A stretch of 64,000 nucleotides of DNA from contig NW_026570278.1 in NCBI RefSeq assembly GCF_019649055.1, positions 744,001-808,000 of the forward strand, in the 5' to 3' direction. Shown here in pieces: positions 20,551 to 31,300 of this stretch (positions are counted from its first letter, which is position 1; every line of letters begins with the position of its first letter). This DNA is from Paramacrobiotus metropolitanus. Lineage: Eukaryota; Tardigrada; Eutardigrada; Parachela; Macrobiotidae. The position numbers and the translations under genes were made by a program. A model generated the notes under the pieces. The model was not told the origin of the DNA and did no database searches. It worked only from the letters and a program-made list of their open reading frames with translations.

Positions 20551-20718
20551 TATGGCAAGCCCGCGTGGGCTAAAGTAAAGAAAGCACTAAACTTTCTCCG
20601 AAGTTTAACGAAGTGTGATAAAGGTCTAGTCTTTGCCCAGAATCGTTAAAGTTTGTATGCTTTTCTTTAAAAACTGAAATTGCAGTGTAAACTGGGAATA
20701 AATTGTTCAAACAAAGGT
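20551..20718 (+). repeat. Dispersed 168-bp repeat, copy 1
   Basis: It begins TATGGCAAGCCCG and ends GTTCAAACAAAGGT. A second copy in the same orientation lies at 52,114-52,280 and is, by eye, more than 90% identical. Non-coding. Confidence 0.8.
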
Positions 20719-20735
20719 TTAATGCTTTAACCGGC

Positions 20736-20804
20736 AAGCGCGCACACACCAAGTGCGCAGGCGCGCACATACCAGGTACGCAAGCGCGTACACACCAGGT
20801 GCGC
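20736..20804 (+). repeat. About 22-bp tandem repeat, GCGCAAGCGCGCACACACCA type
   Basis: Three to four imperfect copies of a CACCAGGTGCGCAAGCGCGT-like unit follow the dispersed repeat directly. Confidence 0.6.
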
Positions 20805-21290
20805 AGCCGGAGCTTCTACGATTCCCAGCCGAGAACTTCCGCATGCCCACTTTGCTCTCTCGCCATGGTAAAAGATACATGAGTAGCAACACATTAATTA
20901 AGATTATACAGCGTGGTGGGTGCATACTTCCTGATCGGTTTGTCCATCGAGAATGTGATTAATTTATTGCGGAAGATTTCATACAATACTTTATCTGTTT
21001 TCCTGAATATTGGGGCATTGTTAAGACTTTCCGTTCAGTCCATATTGTGGCCACCATGCGCGACTATCACGAAATCTGTAAATATTTGCTCAGAAAAGCT
21101 GGTGAATCTGCAATGTTGCAGAGCGGTACTGACAGATCGCACTCAACTTATACAGTTCAAGCTAAGTACCAAACGGGTGTAAGATAATTCACGAGTTCGA
21201 TCAATAAAGGACAACTAACAGACTTTTCTATTTGTCCACTTGCTACTGCTAACACATAGTGGCAGACAGCAGAGATAAGGTGACAGGTAA
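20805..21290. other. No gene recognised
   Basis: A frame at 20,913-21,182 is open but has no recognisable motif, signal peptide or splice pattern. The right end leads into the promoter of the small peptide gene. Confidence 0.3.
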
Positions 21291-21297
21291 AGATCTG

Positions 21298-21305
21298 TAT
21301 ATAAA
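21298..21305 (+). promoter_or_regulatory. TATA box of the small secreted peptide gene
   Basis: TATATAAA lies 88 bases before the ATG at 21,393, leaving room for a short 5' leader. The ATG itself has a strong context (CCACCATG). Confidence 0.5.
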
Positions 21306-21392
21306 GCAGATATACTCCACGCATTTCTTTGCCAACTCTGATTATCTACGACAACTGTTTTTATTCCCGGAGTGTCAGACATTTTCTCCACC

Positions 21393-21485
21393 ATGTCGAA
21401 GCTGATTATCGTTTTCCTATCCGTTATCTTGATGTGCGTTCTATCGATTCAGGAAGCTTCTCGTGCCGGCAATAATTACGAGTAA
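21393..21485 (+). CDS. Short secreted peptide, possibly truncated by a stop
   Basis: The 30-codon frame begins MSKLIIVFLSVILMCVLSIQ, a clear signal peptide with likely cleavage near EASRA-G, leaving only a few mature residues before TAA. The same frame stays open for about another 45 codons past the TAA, with acidic and Gly/Lys-rich residues (NDDDQLTISSNY), and a possible donor (AAG|GTAAAC) at about 21,550. Either the stop is a nonsense mutation in a longer gene or the mature peptide is truly tiny. The TATA box and ATG context support real transcription. No family recognised. Confidence 0.45.
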   Translation: MSKLIIVFLSVILMCVLSIQEASRAGNNYE

Positions 21486-22045
21486 AATGATGATGACCAG
21501 TTGACCATATCGTCCAATTACCGTGAAGGAAAACAGGGTTCTGGACAAGGTAAACAACGATACGTTTCAGAAATCGACGCATTTCACGACAATGTTACCT
21601 TTCTGCCAAATATTCTTCCTTGAATCGCTCCTATTGATAGGTAATTCATTTGGAGGGAAAAGTTGAGCATCTGCAAGGAGGAGTATCTAAGGAGAGATAA
21701 GGGAATTATTACTTCGTGGCTGTACGAGGCTGTACATATTGCCCTGATCTTTTCCGTGCTAGGATCATCCCAGGAAACCGCGAAAATCTCCTATAAATTG
21801 GGAAAGTATGTAATTCAAGGAGCGTACTTTCCAAGTTTAAAGGATATTTTCGCGTGTCACAGGCGCTGGCTAAACGTACATGACCCTCGACGGTGCGAAA
21901 TCGCTTCTGTCGCGCTGTCTGTGGAACAAAAGCAAACCCGGTTGTAGGCTTTAATACCGAAATCTGAACGCGCACCGCGTTTACACGTCAGCCAAAAACC
22001 AACTGACTTGAACGGGATCTGTAGCCAGTCCAGCTATGCTCTGCC
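21486..22045. other. Continuation of the peptide frame, then an unassigned stretch
   Basis: 21,486-21,620 is the in-frame continuation described for the peptide gene. A 94-codon frame at 21,663-21,947 has no recognisable motif. The stretch just before 22,046 may belong to the helicase remnant. Confidence 0.3.
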
Positions 22046-23546
22046 ATGCCCGCTGTTACCTTGTCCGTAGAGCAGCGAAATGCTTTGGAATTCTTCCGAC
22101 TACAACTTACAGGGGAAGTTCGCGATAGATGTTGTGTCGTCCAAGGAAAAGCGGGCAGCGGAAAATCAGTACTTTTGCAATCTATGCAAAGCTTATTGTG
22201 CTCGACTCAGCAGTACGGAAATACTTCTTATCTTCTCCTTGGACCGACAGGAGTTGCCGCTGATAACATAAATGGTTTGACCATTCATTCCAAGCTGCGA
22301 GTTCCAGTGAATCGCGCTTTTCGCGAACTTGAAGGCGATGAACTACATCGTTTTCAGGAAGAAATGGAAGACGTAAAAGTAATTCTCATTGATGAATTCA
22401 GTCTTATTGGCTGCACTTTACTTGGAAAAGTTGACAAGCGGCTGCGACAAGCAAAACCTGATCAAGGGCATCTACCGTTTGGTGGTTTAATCGTTTATCT
22501 CTTTGGAGATATTAAACAGTTGCCACCGGTTTTGGACCGTCCACTGTACGGTGATGGGTTTAGAAGTGAACTGGCTGACCACGGGCAGCTTATTTACCGA
22601 TCAGCATTCACCAAGGCATTCATATTTACCACATCACAACGACAAAGCGGAAGCGAACCTGAGCAGCAGCATTTTAGAGCACTATCAGCGTTCACTTTAC
22701 TGGACATCTCACGTGAGCGACAAAAGTGCCATCAGGCTTTTATGACAAGAGAATGGATTATGACCTCGCAATTATGGCCTACTTCAAGAAGATGAGCGCG
22801 ATAACTTCAAAAGTGCCATCAGGCTTTTTACTGAAAGAGAGCCAGCACGCCAGTACAACATTAAAGCCCTAACGGATCTCAAAATGCCCGTAGCGAAAAT
22901 TAAAGCGAAACACAACACCCCAACCGCTGCCAGAGGTAACAACACAACTTATTGCTAAACATCCCTATATTTCCGTCGCTTCATGCATTTCTGGTTTCGT
23001 GAAGGTAACGACCAACAGGCCATGGGCCTGGAGCCGGTTCTCTATTTATCAAGAGGATCACGGGTAATGTTGAAGCGGAACTTATGGGCGCATAGAGGGT
23101 TGGTCAACGGAGCGCTGGGTTTCGTTCGAGATATTAGCTATACGCCGGGCACATCTCCAGAAAACGCCATGCCGCTTGCAGTACTTGTAGAATTTGACAA
23201 GTGTAAGGGCCCGACTTTTGCCAACAACTGCATACCCATTTGCCCAATTACGTCAGAATGGATTGAGGGTGGTCACAAGTGTCTGCGCACACAATTTCCG
23301 CTAGCACTATCGTGGGCGATTACTGTCCATAAAGCACAGGGCATCACTTGCGATAGGGCCGTTATCCATCTCGGTCTGCGGGAATTTGCATCGGGTTTAA
23401 TCTACGTAGCCCTTTCCCGAGTCAAATCATGGAAGGGTTTAGCTCTGGAGCCAACGTTTCCTTTTTCGCTCCTATCGGGCATCAAGACAAAAAAGGCAAC
23501 GCTCCAGCGAATCAAGGAAGAGGAGCGTTTACTGCGGCTGCGATGA
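22046..23546 (+). pseudogene. PIF1-like helicase remnant (Helitron type), broken
   Basis: The first frame (22,046-22,795) has Walker A GKAGSGKS, Walker B ILIDEFSLIG and motif III GDIKQLPPV. The next block (about 22,770-22,960, another frame) continues with FKSAIRLFTERE and MPVAKIKAKH. The last frame (22,983-23,546) has LSWAITVHKAQGITCDRAV and GLIYVALSRV, the C-terminal PIF1 motifs. The AAAGTGCCATCAGGCTTTT block occurs twice (about 22,722 and 22,808), as if a local duplication broke the frame. No Rep nuclease is seen nearby, so the link to Helitrons rests on the helicase type and the repeat context. It could also be a decayed host PIF1 copy. Confidence 0.75.
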
Positions 23547-24608
23547 AGTTTACTATTGCGTGTACTTTTACAATACATTAGCACGAATGAGTTGATGCTT
23601 CCAATTTGCATGAATAAATTTAGATAATAAAGTTTCTACCGTGTAAAACTAAGCTGCGCTCCGGTCTACCAATGCACGCGCAAGTGCATTTTCCTAGTAT
23701 TACTGTAGTTTGAGGGTTCTTTGGGGCGTCTTTAGTGCACGATGACCACAGTAACAAAATGTTGAATAATGGTATCAGTTTCGCGCAAAGCGCGAAGCCA
23801 ACGGCAGATTTTGCCTTAAAAAACGAAGAACTTTCATTAAAAATACTGACTTAATGGAATTGTTTTATTCGGCAGATTCTCTCTAACGTTTTCTTAACGA
23901 ATTTCAACTGTTTTAATGTTGCACATTTGAGACTTTAAAAATACACAAAACACATTTAATAATACACAAACTGTGTAATAACACACACTATTTCAACCTA
24001 TGGCAAGACTACTAGCTCTGGCCGCTGACTGCCCCCAGCCGGACAGAGAACATCTAACGTAGAATTTGCAGCGTGTGCGACGATTTCGGTATACCAGACT
24101 TTGTGGTGCAATCATATCCCGCGGCTACAGTAGTTGGCGGCTGTTGGCCGTCCGGTCAGCGACAGTTCACTTGTGCTTCGCAGCTGCTTATTAGTGCGAC
24201 TAGCCACAGTTGACTGCTAAGTTAACCGAATATTTACAATTCAATCAAGGTCAACGTAGTGACCGTGTACCACGATATCGGACAACATCCCGGACGAGAC
24301 AGTTCTTGAAATATTTTTTAAGTACTCTAGAAACTGTGGATTTTCCAGTGCCATAAAAATTATAAAGTTAAAAATCATTACGAAAATATTTATCGGTTAA
24401 GGACAGACAGTTCCATACCTTGAAATACGGTTGCTGTAATAACTTACAGTAATGAGATATTTTGCACCTAACCGAAACTGCAAACATGAACTCGTTTAAG
24501 TGACAAAGCCATAACTAAATCGAAACAAGCCATCAGATTTTGTACACGATTAAAATACAGCAAAATGATTACGTAGGGAATAATAAAATGATTACGTTGG
24601 GGATTACG
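23547..24608. other. No gene seen
   Basis: AT-rich, with short repeated bits (TGATTACGTAGGG/TGATTACGTTGGG at 24,565-24,608). A GC-rich patch at 24,000-24,200 has no open frame of note. Confidence 0.3.
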
Positions 24609-25551
24609 TCACAAAGGAATAATTAAAGCCGCCTCCGAGGTTTTTTGTTGTATGACCTCCTCCACTGAATCCCTTGCATCAGCGGTATTCTCAGCAGTTT
24701 TTGCCTTACTATCCACGTCCCGGCACGGGTTCATGGTGAACCCGCACTGGGAACACGTCGCGCATTCGGTGTTTTTGACACCGGTCGTCTCTTTGGCCAA
24801 ACTATCGCTCACTGCAGCAGACTTTGTCGTAACGGCGTCAAGGGTTAATTCCGTCATCTGCTGTTTCTCCCCGATGTCGTCAAATAACCAGCAGAACTGC
24901 ATAAATAAATATACCAGCTGGACGTTCGCCAATATCGGCAATTGCAGACTCTCGGGAAAAAGGAATTCGGTTAACGGAAACGACAAAAACATCCAGCAGC
25001 CGACACAGCGAAGGATTACCAGACTGTCCAGTACTGCGTTTCCCAGTTGGTAACATGCGCAGGAATGCACCCTGCCGATCAGACAATCCTCGTTAGAATT
25101 ACTGACGGCAAGACGACGAGCCGATGTTCAGCACATGATTATGTAATACTTGTACTGCTTTCTTTTCTTATTATTCAGTTTTTGAGTCTAAGACTCAAAG
25201 AAAACCTAAGAGGAATATAAGAACAAGTCTACAGGTCAGATACTGCTGACTACAAATTTTGCATAATTTAAGAAAGAAGCTTGAAACCGCAGATTTACCG
25301 CACCTTTCAGTACTGTGCTCCACGGTGTTGTCATTGAAGAAGCATTCCTTCAGGTAGCCGAGAAAGCGCCAACCGTAGCGACCAACAGTAAAAATCAGCA
25401 CTACCAGGACACCCACGAAATAAACGGCTAGACATTCGATCCCCAGGATGACTTCCACAAACTGTAAGAAGAACCAGGATGTGATCTCGGATTGATTTCT
25501 GGGAGACAAAAGTGAGCTTACATTCTCCTTCCAGGGTGCCATCATCGCATC
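24609..25551 (-). CDS. Gene Y2, 3' part: exon 4 (rest) and exon 5 of a multi-pass membrane protein
   Basis: Exon 4 resumes at 25,551 next to the LTR insertion and runs to 25,304 (donor AAAG|GTGCGG, phase 2). It encodes the spans ITSWFFLQFVEVILGI and VYFVGVLVVLIFTVG, then RYGWRFLGYLKECF. Exon 5 (25,071-24,609) starts VHSCACYQLGN, continues with two more spans (LVILRCVGCWMFLSF, VQLVYLFMQFCWLF) and ends with a hydrophilic tail with ATCSQCGF. All phases join to the 5' exons at 42.9-44.7 kb, giving 584 codons. The family is not recognised; about eight membrane spans suggest a receptor, channel or transporter. Decayed paralogue: Y1. Confidence 0.65.
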
Positions 25552-25916
25552 TATTATGCTAGATCCATCTGTGATCCAGATACGGCAACTAGAACAGAAC
25601 TAGTTCCGCGTAGTGAGCAATGCGATCTGTATAGCGAGCTATGCGGAAACGCAAGACGTCGCACCGCTAATTGCTGACTTTAATAATATTGACAAGTCTG
25701 CAGAACAGAAAAATCAACACTGCCGCGATACAGCGCGAGCATCAATCGGAGAGCCATTTCAACGCTGCTCCGCACGTGGGCTAAGTCCTGCCCACAAGAC
25801 ACAACACAATGGACGGCTATTGCCGTCAGCCAATCAGAGCGCAACACAACACAACACGGACACGTCATCGGCGCGCAGCGTTGCGGGCATGAACGCCAGT
25901 GAATCCCCCGCTCACA
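25552..25916 (-). repeat. 3' LTR (365 bp)
   Basis: Identical by eye to the 5' LTR at 42,516-42,880. On the coding strand it begins TGTGAGCGGGGG and ends TAGCATAATA. The usual TG...CA core is followed by TAATA, included because it is shared by both copies and makes the CATC target duplication work. Confidence 0.9.
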
Positions 25917-27382
25917 TGCCTCTGGGGGGAGGCCGAGCTCCGTTGAGGCTCAACATCCTCCAAATCCACGAAAAAGACGAAGGTCGCGACTGTGCTGTGT
26001 GTGCTGGTCTGCTAATAAAAACATCGAATCTCTTAGTCCATTTTATCACATCAGATTCCATTAAGTACAATTTCTCATAAACACGATGTGAATAAAGAGA
26101 TCTATTTATAAAAATACTATCAAATCAACAGAAACAGATCAACAGAAGTTTAATCAAATGTAGACTAGGATCCTCCGTTGACTCGTAAAGGTCACTGGTC
26201 CTGTCCACCGTTATTCCGCACTTTGGCCCATTCCGCTCTGTTGAGCAATTCCGCTTGAGCGCGCATTTATAATGCGACTTTCCATCACATGAGATCCGCT
26301 TGAGAATTCGGTGCGTATCAAGTACGACTTAGGAATACTGCTTCATCTTTGGATTTTGGTGCGTATCAAACGTACGACTTAATACTGAGATCCATAAAGG
26401 TCATGGAGGGACGTCATTGAAGACAAGCGTGATTCGCTTCCTCCCTGGTAAAGGTCATCCATTGTAAAGATGATCCGGGATGTGCGACTCATTTGGGCAA
26501 TGGTTCCAAAAGGTCATGCGACTTCGATTACATATTTATGACTCTGTTGGGCAGTAATGATCCCAAAGGTCATTCAACTTCTTCAAAACTTCAGCAAAGG
26601 TCATGGAGGAACTTAGCCGATTTTTGACGACTTTCAAGCGTTTTTTCGCTTGCCTCCCTGGTTAAACTTTCAACATGACCTTTCCGTCGCACATCCAACT
26701 TCAGTATGCCTCGAGCGGCCAGAGTGCCGGCATGGTTTTACCGTTGCATCTCCGATGGGGCCGGCTAGTTACCGCATTGAATTTACCCCATGACGCTTCC
26801 ACATTCAATCTTTTACTCTTGTTCGCCGCTTGTGGCCCATCTTTGTCTCGAGAGATCCGGTATAATGTCCGTAGTTTCTCTCGTTAAGTTCTGACACTGA
26901 ATCGCTTGGAGAGATGGCCGGCATATTTTACCGTAGCAACTCTAATGAGGCCGGCTGGCTGCCGCATTAAGTTTACCCCATTAACATTCCACCTGTTGTC
27001 TTTCTCTTTTTCGCCGCTTGTGGCCCCGTTTCGTGTTCAAGAGATCCGGCTTGGTTACCGTAGTTTCTCTTGCGAATTTATAACACTGAATCGCTTAAAG
27101 GGGAGAGCCGGCTAAGTGCCGTAGCTTCTGCATTGGGGCCGGCTTTACAGACCGAATCAATTTCAACCCCATCGATGCTCCACATGATTTCTTTATCCCT
27201 TGGGATTCTGTGCTATAAACGCTGAAAGCCACAATACACAAGTACAGTTTATGTTGATACGTTACGTGATCTTTGATACTCAACCATCGTATTCTCTTCT
27301 GATGACCTTTGGTTACTTTAACGTGATGACCTTTTACGTTTCATCATTAAGGTCAATATCTTCATTCTAACTCGGTGACCTT
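25917..27382 (-). other. Long 3' non-coding region of the LTR element
   Basis: No gene seen. From 26,180 to 26,600 there are several AAAGGTCA octamers in plus orientation, then TGACCTTT ones. A tandem repeat occupies 26,720-27,180. No clear polypurine tract is found just before the 3' LTR on the coding strand. Confidence 0.5.
26720..27180 (+). repeat. About 205-bp tandem repeat, 2+ copies
   Basis: The block GCCGGCT...TACCGCATT.AATTTACCCCAT... TTCGCCGCTTGTGGCCC ... GAGATCCGG ... CACTGAATCGCTT is present twice in full and a third time in part. The TTCGCCGCTTGTGGCCC piece also occurs in the 5' leader near 42,155. Confidence 0.6.
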
Positions 27383-27781
27383 TCACGTTTTGACGTTTAA
27401 GCTAAGTTCAAGCGCTGCGTCGAAATTAGAACATTCAGCAGTTTTTTTGATCCATTCCCCATCCTTTCTGATATTCAGTTTGAACATTTTGAGATCGACA
27501 TGCAGTTCAAAAAGGTCATTCAATGTCACTGCGTTTGTTCCGCCGATATTACTATATATTGTCCCTTCAGTTATGTCCATCTTACACGCCTTCATCTTGC
27601 CTTCGAAAGCACTACTGGTTTCTCGCCATGTTCTGTTGTTATCACTCAATGGTGCCCCGAGCATGTAATCTGGCACATCTTTCGCTTGTGTGCCGCTGGT
27701 TTCCGGTTTCTGGGGGGATGTCGAGTCCGCGGGCTCTGCTTCTTGGCCTTTCTGTCTTTCGTCAATTGTTAACTTTGCCAA
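27383..27781 (-). CDS. Small ORF downstream of pol in the LTR element
   Basis: 132 codons starting MAKLTIDERQKGQEAEPADS: a polar N-terminal third (Pro/Ser/Thr-rich), then a more ordered half (LFELHVDLKMFKLNI). No signal peptide or membrane span, so it does not look like an envelope. No family recognised. Its position after pol would need internal initiation or splicing. The only supports are its length and its place in an otherwise intact element. Confidence 0.4.
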   Translation of the reverse strand: MAKLTIDERQKGQEAEPADSTSPQKPETSGTQAKDVPDYMLGAPLSDNNRTWRETSSAFEGKMKACKMDITEGTIYSNIGGTNAVTLNDLFELHVDLKMFKLNIRKDGEWIKKTAECSNFDAALELSLNVKT

Positions 27782-28355
27782 TTATCCTGACGATGATTGA
27801 GCCGATTTCGGTTCATCAGAATTCTCTTTCTGATGTGAAGTCTCTTGACCTTTCAGTCTGTCCGTCGAGTTGACCCTTTGGTTCATCTGTCGCTTGACCT
27901 TTTGATTGTTCAGGCACGTGACCGCACTTCTTCCGTCACTTGACCATTTACTTGACCTTTCACTTCCTTTTAGGCTTCAGTCGACGTTTTTACTTCTTTT
28001 TGTGCTTAGTTAGAGTCCGATGACCTCTCGACTGGACGACAATTTCCGATGACCTTTCGTCCTTGATGACCTTTATGGTGACCGTTCTGACGACTTTGAG
28101 CACCTTTCGACCTTCCTGCTGATTCCGGACTCTCGTGACCTTTGCGGTATTCCATTAGAATTTTGGTCAGAGTATCTTGACCTTTCGATTGACCTTTCAA
28201 TTCTCCCGTATGATTCAGTCCGAGTCTGATGACCTTTACTTTTACCGCGTTTTCCAAACTCTCTTGACCTTTCTGACGTTTCCATTTGAACTGCAGTCAG
28301 ATTCTAGTGACCTTTCAACTTGAGGTCATTTTGTCCGAGTCTGGTGACCTTTCCA

Positions 28356-31300
28356 TTACCAACGAAACCGATACCGATTGGCTGGTTTGCGGCGGATGAC
28401 CTTTACACCTTCCCAACTCCCGTTCTTAATATCGTAAACGCCTGTTAATCTTATTTTCGGATTAATGTCTTTGCGTCCTTTAGTTATCCGATCAAATAGT
28501 TCTTTATCGGCGGCGTCTTCAAATTCACCCTTCTGAGTTAATAGTTCCGTGGGAGTTGGTCTCTTTTTCTTCTGTTTGACCTTTTGTTCTTCAATGGCCT
28601 TTGCTATATCGCGGCCTAATTGATCAGCTTTCATTTTGACCGTTTCCATTTCTTCTGCTCTCGTTTTTGTGAGGACATTATCGGTACCAGTGCGTGGTTC
28701 GAAAAAGTTATGAGAAATACGGTCTGCTATTACGTCGACGTTCGATTTGTCTTTCAAAAGGTCACTTTCTTCTATGGTAGCAGGGCGTGGTTCGAAAAGA
28801 GGCTGGTCTGAGTCTCTTTTTGGAGGACGCTCTGGTACCTCATTCTTGTCTGCCAGGTTTCCGGCTTCTGCGTTCAACTTTTTTGTGACTGCCGTTTCAA
28901 AATCCTTATCTTCTTTCCTTGGTCTTCCTCTTTTCTTCTTCGGTTTATTCGGATTTTGTGTTGTATCGGTTGCATCCATTTCGGGTAGCAGAGGTGGTTC
29001 GAAAAAGGATTCATTTTGAGGGGCATGTTCTGCTACCTCAGAGCCCGGTTCGGGGAAAGGCAGTTCCAAGTCTTTTTGGGAAGTGCGCTTTGCTATTTCT
29101 ACCGGTAATGGCGGATGCCACGGTTTCAGTCGGTCAATTGATACGACCTTTAAGTCCGCTTCCTTCTTTGGATTCTGTTCAATGACCTCCGCTTCATTTG
29201 CTCTTGGAAAACTGAGAATCTTCCACACTTTGTCGTATTTCGACTTAAAGTCCGATTGATTTTCTTTCTTCCCTTGTTTCGTGTCTTTCGGAAGTCGGAT
29301 CAGTACACGGTCACCCACTTTGAAATTCGGTTCCGATTTCTTCTTATTGTAGATTTCTGCATTCCTCTCATATGCGTCTTTAATATTACATTTCGCCACT
29401 TCTTCGGCAAAGGTCAAGTTCTTTTTCATGGTCTCCACCCATTCGTCTGGAGTCCCATAATCATCCGGCACGTTCGTTTTTGTTACCACATCTTCCGGCA
29501 TGGTCATTTCTCTGCCGTGTAACATGTAAAATGCTGAATAACCCGTTGTAGCATGTACGGCTCTATTCATTGCCGAAATGACGTATGGAAGGTACTTGTT
29601 AAACTTTCTTTCATTTCCAGCCTTCAAGTACTGTGCCAGGCCGTCCGCAATCGTTTGCATCTGTCGTTCCACTTGGCCTTGACCTTCTGGGTGATATGCA
29701 GTTCCAAACGTGTGTTTAATCTTGAACACGTTGGTGGCCTTTGTCAACACTTCGGCTGTAAAGTGCCGTCCCCGATCCGTATGTAGGATGTGAGGTGCTC
29801 CGTGTACCAATATCACGTGCTTGACGAACACTTTTGCGAACTCTTTAGCCGTTGCCGTTTTCATCGGTACTGCAATCACGTACTTCGTTAACTGGTCGAT
29901 GAACACCGCTATGTATTTGTATCCCCGATTCTTCGTCGGTAACAACGGTCCTTTCAAATCCGCGTAAACTCGGAAGAATGGATGTCCAACTTTTATTTCT
30001 TGCAGTTTTCCCGGTGGGCACTTTCTTGGTGTCTTGCGAAACTGGCATCCTTGGCAGGCAAGTATATAATTCTTCACATCTGTACTCATACGATCCCAGT
30101 AATATCGTAATCTGATTGCTGACAATGTCTTTTCAAATCCCAGATGTCCTGCCGCCTTCTCATCATGCAATGCGTGAATTATCGCCCTTCGCATTGACAG
30201 CGGTACGACATATGACCTTTCAAGTTTCCCATTTTTATCCTTTACTCGGTAAAGTATGCCATTCCACAATTGGTAGTGAACTTCGAATTTCGATCTGGTT
30301 TCAGCGTCTGGTAAATGTTCCAGTTCATCAATTATCATTGCCAGATGGGGATCTTTCAGCTGTTTGTTCCGCAATTGCAAATTCGAGTCATCTTCCTCTT
30401 CTTCGTCACCTTGGAGATTCACAATGCGGACTGTCGCCGTACTAAGTTCATTCCAATCTCGGATGACCTTACACCGAGGCAAAGGTTTATACCTCTTTTT
30501 CATCTGTTTCGGGAATCTCAACAGCTTAATCGGACATTCATTTAACGCTTGAACCACTTTGTCCGTTTCCCAAAGGTCATCTTGTTTCTCTACTGATGCA
30601 CCAAGTCCGGTGACCTTTCCATTCTGAGCTTCAGATTCCGCTCCAAGTCCGGTGACCTTTAAGTCACTATCGGTAGGCAACCAACTTTTAACACGGTTCA
30701 TATTTACGCCGTTATCAGCCGACTCCTTCGCCGTAGCCGAACTGACCTTTAGACGTTTTTCTCTCTGTTCAACCATTTGTAGAAACAACTGTCCAATTTC
30801 AATCGCTGGTTCTTTCGTATCGAATTCCTTTTTATAATCTTCGAAGTTAGGGATTTCATCGAATTCTTCCTCCTGGCATGTTGGACCTTCGATTGGCGCT
30901 CTTGAAAGTGCATCTGCGTTGTCACAGTACTTTCCCGGCTTGTATTCAATTTTAAACTGGTGACCTTGTAACGCCATAGCCCATCTCGTCAGACGCGGGT
31001 TCATTCCAACTTTATTCGTTTCTGACCTTAACAAGTTGGTCAGTGCCTGGTGATCCGTCCTTACGGTGAATTCCGCGTAATCAATAAACGGCTTGAATTT
31101 TCTGACAGCAAACACGACTGCCAGACATTCCCATTCGGTTACACCGTAACTCCTTTCCGCTCCATGTAAGACGCGACTTGCGTACGCGATCGGGTGTCCA
31201 TCTTGAGACAACACTGCTCCGATTCCTTCTTTACTCGCGTCGCATTCAATGACAGTTGGCTTTGCCGGGTCAAACTTCGCCAATACTGGGCCTTCACATA

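Noticed and set aside
27383-27781. Envelope gene of an infectious retroelement
   Set aside because: No signal peptide, no membrane span and no fusion-peptide-like stretch; the element looks envelope-free.
28006-28257. Small minus-strand ORF after pol
   Set aside because: Its composition is dictated by dense AAAGGTCA octamers (KGH, RS, KV); a second frame over the same stretch is equally open, so there is no sign of coding selection.
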